In this document: piece by piece, positions 12,406 to 20,668 of the stretch
How the letters are laid out: every line of letters starts with the position of its first letter
How positions within the stretch are numbered: the stretch's first letter is position 1
NCBI GenBank assembly: GCA_019054805.1
Contig: JAHQIY010000008.1
Span: 171,501-235,500 of the forward strand
Length of the DNA: 64,000 nucleotides
Source: Brachionus manjavacas
Taxonomy: Eukaryota > Rotifera > Eurotatoria > Ploima > Brachionidae
Direction: 5' to 3'
Notes under the pieces: model-generated
Seen by the model: only the letters and a program-made list of their open reading frames with translations
Database searches by the model: none
Told to the model about the DNA's origin: nothing
Program-made: the position numbers and the translations under genes

Positions 12406-12502
12406 GATAACATACTCCGTATGTTTAGAAAATTTGGATTCAAGCAAATTAAGTGGGGAGAATTTTATGATTTAATTTACTAAACATACGGAGTATGTTA
12501 TC
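12406..12502. repeat. 23-bp perfect inverted repeat
   Basis: The arms 12406-12428 and 12480-12502 are exact inverse copies (core ACATACTCCGTATGT, itself palindromic), with a 51-base spacer. It lies between the terminal array and the transposase C-terminus. It is either a small inserted palindrome or a structural element of the transposon. Confidence 0.8.
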
Positions 12503-12609
12503 GTATATTTTTTAAGAGCTTAAAATAAAAAATTAAATAAAAAAAGTCAATGTTGGGTTTTTTTAATTTTTATTTAAAAAAATTGAATTAAAAATTAAAT
12601 AAAGTAAAA

Positions 12610-15042
12610 AAAAATTAATTGATTATTTCTGAATTTATGGACAAAGATCTTTTTATAGATTCATTTTGAGTATTAATTGAAGCATCTTCACCCTGATCTG
12701 AATCATAGAAAATTAGTATTATTATATTTTTTATTTTATGCCCTGGTTTAGGTATCTTTTCTAAATCAAATCTCCCGTGCCCCATAAAATATACTAATGC
12801 TGCTACATGACTACAGCATCCTAGCGTTCTTTTGCCTGTTTTGCAACTACAAATTCAGGAAATGTCTTCTAAATTATTTGAGTTGGGTTTAAATTTTACA
12901 AAAACTTTGTATTTGACACTATTAGAATGTCTTGATTGGATCTTAGCAAAAATAATTTTTACATTTTCTTCATTTTGTAAATTGCTCGATATTAAAAATT
13001 CGTATTCTTCGTTTGATTGACAATGTTCATACAAGTACCCATATGCTTGTTCGAGCTGATAGTAACCAAAAGTAATTTTTTTGCGAATTGTTTCAACATC
13101 TAATTTAGGAAATCCATCTATTTGAAAATCTTCAATCCTAGTAAATGACATCTGGCTATTTGTTAACCTTAAATCCAAATATTTTTCTAAATTATTTTTC
13201 AATTTAAGCTTACTTTTCATGGCCTGTTCAATTTTTTCTACATCTTCTTTGTCGGATATTCTTTCAGAAAAGAAAGCATTTATTAATGAAGCCGCTATAC
13301 GATAATCATAAATTATATGTGGAAGCTTTGTAATTTGAATTTCTTTTAAGAACTTGAACTGCTGTTTAAATATTCCATTTTTCACTTCTATGACATAGCG
13401 ACATTTTGTTACTAATCGTGTCTCATTAGCTTCACTCCAGCTAAGCTGTTTTTGTCCATTTTTCATACTTTAATTTCAACTTTATAAAATATAATCATCT
13501 GAAATAATTAGTATGATTTAAAACTTACATGTAGGAATTTTGCAGTTTTAACCATAAGCTGATTTTAGCCTTGATATACAATCTAAGAATCCACGGTCAA
13601 ATATAGCCAAGTCACCTTTTTTTAATAGATTTCTTAGATGATTATCTTTTATCAATACATGTTCCATAATCGATGCGTCGTTATCAGTAGCAGCGTAATT
13701 ACCATAAACATCAATTATTTTCCCATTTGAAGTTGTAATAACGAACGGCTTAACGAGTGGCCTATTTTTGTGTCCGCTATAAAGTTTTCGCTGAATCAAC
13801 TTTCGCTGTTTCGCAGTTTTCGCTGTTTCGTTTTCGAACTCTTCTGGCAATAGCAGTAGGTACCATCAGCAATAAAAGCAAGCTGGTTGTCATCTAAATC
13901 GAATAACGCCTTTACCATCTCCGTATTTTGTCCGAGCCATTGTTCTCTCGAAAATCGCTTTGCTCCAAGATAATTTGGAACAAAATCTTTGATCATAGCA
14001 TCTCGGACTTGTGCGCAAATATTACATATACTTTGTCGATATTCGAAATCAAAGATATTTACTATCATATTTTGATCAAGTCCTGTTTTTAGCCAAAATA
14101 GGTAAATCACAATAGCTTGTAATTTAGAAGGATTTTCAGATACAATTAATGATTTTAATTCATTGAATATAAAAAAAATTTCGTCTTTTTTAAAACCAGT
14201 TGTTTTATAAAATAGTTCTCCGGTCACTATTGAAAAATCATTGAATTTTTTGAACAAACTTGATATTTGTTGTTCACGGAGTTTCAAAAAACCTTCAAAA
14301 ATTTCTAAAATTTTTTCGTTTGTCAGGCCAATATTGTCACTAACTACACGTATTGTATCGATATGATCGTCTTTAACATAATAGTTTTAGGTTAAATGTT
14401 CACGACACAACCTTGCTCCTCTCGGAATTAAAATGTCTCGTTTCATGTAAATATCAATAGTTGCTTCAAGTGATAAAACTGAAATTCGTTCCAGTCTTTC
14501 TTTCACAAATAAAACATAAACTATGTGAAGCATATCCACGTTTAATCTATAAGACTATTTTGTTTTTATTAGGAAAAACGTTTTGTGTGACAGTTGCTTC
14601 ATTGCCGAAATCAAAATCATCTACCGAATTTTGAACCTCAATTGGCTGGTTTTGAGATGCCGTTTCATTATGATTGTTAAAAGACTCATCATTAATTGAA
14701 AAATCATTTACTCGATCGATGTTTGATGATGTCATTGGTTGAACTTCATAATTATTTTGATCAAGAGTATTTTCGTTTTTGTCATCTGTTCTTGAATTCT
14801 GATCAATTGAATTAATAGTATTAGTAACATTTTTATTATCTTTTCTATCATATTATCTCATATAATGCTTTCTACACATAATATCTCCGACTTGAACTTG
14901 AGTTCCATAAAAACAAGTAAATTCATTTGCTAACTCAACTGATTTTATTTCTGATAACTTTTTTTTCCAATTATGTCGCCTTTTCTTCTACATCCTTCGA
15001 GGATATGACAAAATCGTTTGGATAGATTATCAAGTGGCATTT
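12610..15042 (-). pseudogene. DDE_4-type transposase with C-terminal SWIM finger
   Basis: Read on the minus strand from ATG at 15042 (MPLDNLSKRFCHILEGC). An N-terminal Cys/His region is followed by a helical region (14287-13860, ILEIFEGFLKLREQQISSLF). The catalytic core follows: IADGTYCYCQKSS (first Asp), KLYSGHKNRPLVKPF, GNYAATDNDASIMEH and LAIFDRGFLDCI (second Asp). The 203-residue frame 12855-13466 leads past a stop into a SWIM signature CSCKTGKRTLGCCSHVAA (about 12800-12850). There are at least four frameshifts or stops, near 14940, 14850, 14560 and 13800. The fold and SWIM pairing match eukaryotic Harbinger/ISL2EU-like transposases. That family assignment is inference. Confidence 0.75.
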
Positions 15043-15284
15043 TTAATAAAAATTATTTTAAGTAAAAGATTTTTTTTAAAAAATTTCAAATTTATTTGAG
15101 ATTTAGTTATAAACAAATTTTTTTCAAAAAGGGTGTTTTTTACATAATTCAAGATCATAATTTAGTGGACATTAGCAAAATATTACAGTAAAATGTGTTC
15201 TCGGACAAAGCTTAATAAAAATCCTTTAAAAAGATCCTTAATTTATTATTTTAAGTCTTTATCTTCATAACTGAAATTCTAGGC

Positions 15285-15562
15285 CAAATTTCAATGGAGA
15301 TCCGGCAACGTCCTTTAATTTTGAATTTGTTCATAGCTTAAAATCACATCCACATTTGCTTAGCTTAATTGATAGTCTTAAGTTAGATCTATCAAATACA
15401 GAAAATGAATTTATAAAGTTGTGTCCTGGCCGTACTAACAGACGTAAGCCAGGTTATATTTATTTGGAAGAGCAATTAAATCAAGCTATTTCTGATTTTA
15501 CTTTTGATAAAACTTTATCTTTTCTTAAAAATTTATCTCACTTGATAGAATTCAATGGATAA
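15285..15562 (+). pseudogene. MULE transposase C-terminal fragment
   Basis: A plus-strand frame ending at 15562 reads HSLKSHPHLLSLIDSLKLDL..., with a later KPGYIYLEEQLNQAISDF. This matches the tail of FLYWCH/MULE transposases (SHPxLxxFIxxLKxD... then K.KY....RI...). There is no catalytic domain and no clear start, and it is opposite in strand to the DDE_4 transposase in the same element. It may be a captured fragment or a leftover of an older insertion. Confidence 0.5.
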
Positions 15563-15814
15563 ATGAATTAATTATAATTCTTTATTTATATTTTTGTATT
15601 TTTTCTAATATTTTTTAATTAATAAATTTTTTTATTTCCTGTCTAAATAATGAATGTCGAAATTTTAGAAACCTGTCCAAATTATAGATGTCGTAATAAT
15701 TGTTTTCCAAAATTTACCTGTCGAATTAATTATGTCGAATTTATTCTTGTCGAAAACAGGCATATTCAAGTTTTGTCTCTCAAAAAAATTATCAAGACAC
15801 TGTAACTGTGTTAA

Positions 15815-16790
15815 TTTAATATAAGTACAAAATGTTAAGCAAAAATCAGTTCAAGTCACATTTTTTTTTATTGCAGTGAGTTAATTAAAATAATGACTTG
15901 AGTAAATAGGAAAAAAACTTGAGATATTTTCAAAATTAAATAAAGTCAAAAATTCAATCTTTTAAGAAAAAGTTAAGTTTTTTTTTGACTAATTTGTTTC
16001 TTTGTCTAATTAAAAAGTCGCGAACAAAAAAATTGCATGTGTATGGTCAATCAAAAGTTACGTCATGAATTTTCTAAAAACAGTTCAATCAATGGAATTT
16101 CTACGTGTTCTTATCTGCTCGTCACGCGATCGCTCGTTCCTCGCAATAAAAGTCAGCAGCGCTAGTCGTGTGATATTGCTTTTTTTACCACGGTTAAGTT
16201 GAGTTGTTGAATTTGACACAAGTTTAAGTCTAAGTCACTAAAGTCAATTTTATACTTGACTTAAATAATCGTGAATCATTGATTGATAGGAAGAAAAAAA
16301 TTAAAAAAATTTCTAGGATTGATATTGCTAAATTAAATAAGATTAACTTGCATGACTTAAGATTTTTGAATAGCTCTGATTTTAACGAATCTTAACAGAA
16401 ATTGAGAATACTTAACAAATAACCAATAAATGACTATATACCTGCATTTATTTGATTTGTGTTTATAAATGTACAACATGCGTGATTAATAGAAATAAGC
16501 TACAATACTAGTCAAGAAAAAATTACTTATTAGTGCTCTGTATATTTTATAAATGCAAAATATAAGCTTTCTAAAAATTACTCAAACAAAAATTCAAGAT
16601 AAAATGGAAAATCTAGCCCTACCACAACCTAACCTATTCTTTGAATCAGACTGCCTTTTTTTCAACTAATTGAAATGAGTTTAAGTAAGAATTATGATTA
16701 TTTTTATTAAAATACGAACGGCAGCTTTCTTTTGAAGCCTTTAGATTAAATTTTTCTGACGAAACTATGCATTACCATATCTTCTTCTAT
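15815..16790. other. Gene-free stretch with AAGTC repeat fragment
   Basis: No coding signal is found. It contains a partial AAGTC-type hAT MITE (about 16205-16270). A slightly GC-richer patch at 16085-16185 is of unknown origin. Confidence 0.5.
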
Positions 16791-16794
16791 ATTT

Positions 16795-19724
16795 GGAGAT
16801 AGTCAAAATTGTCATAAAAAAAAAAGTCATAAAAAAAAAAAAGCAAAATTGTCATAAGAAAATTGTCATGTGTTGTCATTTGTCATATATGACAAAATAA
16901 ACAAGGAAAAATGAAAAATAAATGATTGGTTGATTGTTAGAATTTTTTATTTAAAAAAGAATTTAAATCCATGACAAAACAGTTTTAATTGTTTATTCTA
17001 AATCAATACAAAGTTTAGAAAATTTTGGGGAATAATTTTCAACAGAATAATGAGTAAACAAAAAAAAATCAGTACATTTTATTATAGTATTAAACTCATC
17101 TCTGATTTTTGTTTGATCAAAGACTAATTTACCAGGATCTAGATTCATAGCTAAAGATAATGCATATCCAAGGGCAAATAAGCCACAGTCTTTGTTACCT
17201 TTTTGTTTTGTAACATTGACATGGACAACGTCAAAAAATCTAGAGCCACCCGAGAATCTTTTTAAGACCGTTTTAATAAGATTGAGATAGTGTTTAGGGT
17301 TATTAAGACTATCATAAATGAACCAATTATTAAAACTTTCAGGATCTTCGTATGAAGGATGCAAATTAGCCAAAACAATCCAGTGGTTTTCAGCATGTAA
17401 AACTTGAATAAAAATTGACTCGTGTATTGTTTCAGGATTAAAAGGTGCATTTTTGAGAGTATAATAATCAGGCCTGAATAATCCTTGGACATCATATTTC
17501 TTGTAAATCAAATTCTGGAACTCAGTAATATGAAAATTGGTCAACTCTTGATTTTTTTCTAGTTTTAAAAATTGTAAAGAAATAGGCACTCTCTCGTAAT
17601 TAGTGTATGAGCGGACTTCCAAGAATTGAACTTCAGATGAATCTTCTAATTTTTGTCTCTTCTTGCACGGCTCTGATACTAATATTGGCTCTGTTTTGAC
17701 TAAACGTTCACTTGAAAAATTGATAAGAGCGTCGAATAGATCTTGACGAACCGGTTGATTATTAAGAACAAATGTTTTGTAAATGTGAATCTGACTCTTA
17801 AGTATTGTGAAGAGTTCTTTTGAAAATAATTCACTTGCTTGTTCATTATTTGGTTGATCTAGCTTGATTGTTAGATTCACAAAATCGATTGTTTTTAAAA
17901 AATCTAAGTTTTTTAGAGGGTTATCGAAAGCGATCTTCCTTTTTCTCTTTTTACCAACTTTCTCGACATTCAGTTCTTCTTCATCTTGGTCAAATTTCAT
18001 CAGACTTGTACCATATGGTTCCATAATGTGTGCAGATAATTTGTCAAAATATTGTTCAAATGTGAGAATCTGCTTACTGAATTGTTCTTGTAATGTAACA
18101 AAAACTTGATCTTTTTTTTTGTTTTTTGATAATTGCTTTGGCTCTGCGATTGGATTACGCTCGTTTGCATGGAATTCGCTGTGAACTTGAGACGCCGACT
18201 TTTTGATCATATTGATAAATGTTAACACATTATTTGATTTTGATGATGGAATTGACGATAATTTTAAATGATAACCTTCGAGGTGGTTATTTGTTCGTGG
18301 ACCATTGTTGTCGAAATGATTCCATGAAAATCCATACTTGCCTTGTAACCAAGTATTGACAAAATACTTAATAAATTTTAATATATCACTGTCAAGAATA
18401 ACTGGAACTGTGCTCAAAATAATGTTCCAGCCAGTTTGGACATCATTGAGTGGGACAAGTGCTAACGCGCTAAATTTTCGTATCCATTGTTTAAAATTGT
18501 AATCGTTGTAATAAAGTGCTTGTTTATTACATTTATTGAATAGATAACGTATAATGGCTTGATTAAAGTGAAACCAACATCCATAAATTTTTACATTTTC
18601 GAATTCGACGCTGATTGCTTGAATCATGGCTAGCTCGAAATCAGAAAGCGTTTCTTGTAAAACGATTGAACAATTATTACGAGTGAGAATTTCTTTAAGG
18701 TTAGATAAAGCTTCGACATAAGTCTCACGCTCTTTGTTCTGTAAAAGAATATAACATGCTGGGTACATTTGGTTCTGATAATAACCATGAACGGAGAAAA
18801 TTTGGAGAAAATGAGTTGGGCACGTTTTGAAAGTCCCGTCAAAATGCCATCTTACTGAATTACACAATATTTTCATTCCAATAGGAGACATGAAGATCAA
18901 TATTCGATTTTTATTGTCTTTGTTATCAAATTGTAAAAATTGTTCGCAGTTAATGGTTGAGTATATTTCGTTGATTTGTATATCTTTTGTTTGTTTTGGA
19001 TTGTTTGGTTTAGTCTGGTTCCTGTGATATCTCAAATTTGACTTAACAGTGGTGAATGGTTTCCAATATTCGGCTATTTCATTATATGAATATTTCTCGG
19101 TTAGTTTTTGGTACTGACGGTTGTATGCATCCATGAGAGGAACGTCATGATCTTTTATGACATTTTGGATAAGTTGCTTGAAAAACATAATGCAATCAAT
19201 TTCACAGTTGGATAAAGGTGGATGGTAATGTTCTACATTATTTCTTTTTCTTGCCTCTAAGTTATAAAGTGCACTGCATTTTCTATTGACGCATCTGTAC
19301 CAACTTGATTTTTTTTCGTTTTTTTGATAACGGTGCTTTTCGAAAATAATTTGTTTGTATTCGGTGTCAAGATATAATATTTCTTGTTCCATTTTTTGAT
19401 TTTAAGATTTTGATTAACAGTATGAGTAGAAGAGTTATTTATTTTCATTTTCAATTTATATTTATATGACTCAACTACTTTTTAAATTAATTAATTAAAA
19501 TTTTTCTTCTAATCGTTTCATTTTTATCTTAGCTTCTTTTAATATTCTTCTTATTTAATTCAAAGATAAATTTTCTTTGAAATTAATCGCCAATCAGATT
19601 TGACATTCAATTTATTTTTTAATTGGTTTGACAATTTTACGATGACTATTTTGTTTTTTTTTCCTATGACAATTTTTTATGACAATTTTGCACTGCACTG
19701 ATACTGACAATTTTGACCCTAACC
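16795..19724 (-). mobile_element. Complete Mutator-like element (MULE)
   Basis: The 2,930-bp element is bounded by an 8-bp direct repeat CTATATTT (16787-16794 and 19725-19732; a ninth base differs). The ends share GG....GTCAAAATTGTCA as an inverted repeat, and inside each end ATTGTCATAA-like units recur several times. An 8-9-bp duplication is characteristic of Mutator-like transposons. The single long gene is uninterrupted, so the copy looks young and possibly autonomous. Confidence 0.85.
16993..19392 (-). CDS. FLYWCH-MULE transposase fused to Ulp1-type protease
   Basis: An uninterrupted 799-residue frame. Residues about 10-57 form a FLYWCH-type zinc finger (SWYRCVNRKCSALYNL, then H55 and H57). 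The MULE core follows: D185 in RWHFDGTFKTCP, D251 in LSDFELAM, and the Cys/His motif GCWFHFNQA (271-279). The conserved RTNNHLEGYH lies at 366-375. I could not assign the third catalytic acid. After a charged linker with a KKRKRK nuclear-localisation-like run, the C-terminus is a C48/Ulp1-like cysteine protease. It has H670 (HWIVL), D694 (IYDSL), Q730 and C736 (NKDCGLFALGYALS), spaced as expected for the catalytic set. MULE transposases excise and insert DNA. The role of the protease is unproven; fusion with Ulp-like domains is known in some MULEs. ATG at 19392 is preceded by short AT-rich sequence within the element. Confidence 0.85.
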   Translation of the reverse strand: MEQEILYLDTEYKQIIFEKHRYQKNEKKSSWYRCVNRKCSALYNLEARKRNNVEHYHPPLSNCEIDCIMFFKQLIQNVIKDHDVPLMDAYNRQYQKLTEKYSYNEIAEYWKPFTTVKSNLRYHRNQTKPNNPKQTKDIQINEIYSTINCEQFLQFDNKDNKNRILIFMSPIGMKILCNSVRWHFDGTFKTCPTHFLQIFSVHGYYQNQMYPACYILLQNKERETYVEALSNLKEILTRNNCSIVLQETLSDFELAMIQAISVEFENVKIYGCWFHFNQAIIRYLFNKCNKQALYYNDYNFKQWIRKFSALALVPLNDVQTGWNIILSTVPVILDSDILKFIKYFVNTWLQGKYGFSWNHFDNNGPRTNNHLEGYHLKLSSIPSSKSNNVLTFINMIKKSASQVHSEFHANERNPIAEPKQLSKNKKKDQVFVTLQEQFSKQILTFEQYFDKLSAHIMEPYGTSLMKFDQDEEELNVEKVGKKRKRKIAFDNPLKNLDFLKTIDFVNLTIKLDQPNNEQASELFSKELFTILKSQIHIYKTFVLNNQPVRQDLFDALINFSSERLVKTEPILVSEPCKKRQKLEDSSEVQFLEVRSYTNYERVPISLQFLKLEKNQELTNFHITEFQNLIYKKYDVQGLFRPDYYTLKNAPFNPETIHESIFIQVLHAENHWIVLANLHPSYEDPESFNNWFIYDSLNNPKHYLNLIKTVLKRFSGGSRFFDVVHVNVTKQKGNKDCGLFALGYALSLAMNLDPGKLVFDQTKIRDEFNTIIKCTDFFLFTHYSVENYSPKFSKLCIDLE

Positions 19725-19749
19725 CTATATTTATTTAAACAATTCATTT

Positions 19750-20287
19750 CTACACTGAAAAAAAAAAAGCGTCTTGCGGACGCTTTCAAAGGCGGATATT
19801 AAGTCGGATAAAAAGCCACTTCTATTGGTTTTTTTAAGTCACTTTTTAAGACGTTATTTAATTAAGTCGGTTCTTAAGGGGGTTGTGAAGTTCGTTTCAA
19901 TTCGATCATTTCAATTCAGAAAAACTTTTTTACTAAAAGAGATAATTTAGTTCTGTAAAATGCTTAATTATAAGCAAATTTGCATTAAAATAAGTCTGCA
20001 AAATATTTCGCAATTTTCTGCATTTTGCACCCCATTAAAAAGTATTCCAATCAAGTGTGCAATTACATTGCACAGTTTTTGCAGACGTATATTTTTGGAT
20101 TAAGCAAAGTTGCTTAACCATTGAGCATTTTACAGAACTAAATTATCTCTTTTATTCAAGTTAGTAAAAAAGTTATTCAAGTTTTTCTGAATTGAAACGA
20201 TCGAATTGAAATGAATTTCACAACCCCGTTCTTAAGTCACTTTTTAAGAAGCTTTTAAAGATAAATTTGAGGGACGCTTTTTTCTTA
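19750..20287. repeat. Outer MITE carrying a nested MITE
   Basis: The ends are inverted: AAAAAAAAAAAGCGTC near 19757-19772, and GACGCTTTTTTCTT at about 20273-20286. Internal AAGTC..TTTTTAAG units repeat on both sides. The inner element 19879-20227 interrupts it. Confidence 0.6.
19879..20227. mobile_element. Nested MITE with 9-bp target duplication
   Basis: The 349-bp element has about 100-bp inverted arms. The outer 20 bases are GGGGTTGTGAAGTTCGTTTC on the left and GGGGTTGTGAAATTCATTTC read inward from the right. The flanks carry an exact 9-bp repeat GTTCTTAAG (19870-19878 and 20228-20236). The middle holds a shorter palindrome (GCTTAATTATAAGC). Related bases occur near 1300-1500, 36670-37030 and 58980-59110. 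The duplication length suggests Mutator-like mobilisation. Confidence 0.9.
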
Positions 20288-20668
20288 GCCAATACTTTAA
20301 TTAAATCGAAGATTTCATTTTAAATATTGATTTTTAAATAAAAAGTTAATTTTTGTAAAAATTTATTTGGAATATTAAAATTTTTTTATCAAATATTAGT
20401 TAGAATTAAAAGAAAAAAATTGTTTTTAATTTTAAAAAAAGGTGAAACAAATAAAAAAAGAGTTATTAAATTCTTGTTCTATAATGGTTAAATATCTAAT
20501 AAATGTGTTTGATATTTTTGTATGTGCTTGTCTTTCACTTTTTACTAATAAATTATCAAAAAAACATAAAATTTTTTTCCAATTTTTGATCAAATTCAAT
20601 ATTGAAAACAAAATAATAACAGAACAATATTTTTAAAATATATAAAATTGAAATTTCACTTTTTATAC

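Larger units (their letters stand above)
12229..15759 (-). mobile_element. DDE_4/SWIM DNA transposon, degenerate
   Basis: Bounded by inverted ends CTGTTTTCGACAAG (12229) and its complement (ending 15759). The ends are followed by iterated TCGACA/TGTCGAA motifs over about 130 bases on each side, a likely transposase-binding array. Inside, minus-strand frames encode a transposase in several frame-broken pieces. No target duplication is certain; GCA occurs near both edges. Confidence 0.8.
12058..15812. repeat. Older palindromic repeat split by a DDE transposon
   Basis: Outer inverted ends: CACAGTTACTGTGTC near 12061, and the complementary AACACAGTTACAGTGTC at about 15796-15812. Both are followed inward by AGACAAAACTT. 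On the left, a further inverted pair (AAAACTTTAGCTTAAAACCA at about 12097 with its complement at about 12200) completes a MITE of about 220 bp. Its remaining right arm sits beyond 15759. The transposon 12229-15759 interrupts it. Confidence 0.7.

Noticed and set aside
17864..18109. Short plus-strand frame inside the MULE gene
   Set aside because: Shadow of the 799-residue minus-strand protein.
19711..19728. CCCTAACCCTA resembling telomere repeat
   Set aside because: Only about one and a half units, spanning the MULE end and target site; chance similarity. Similar short CTAACCC runs near 29110 and 39428 are also too short.
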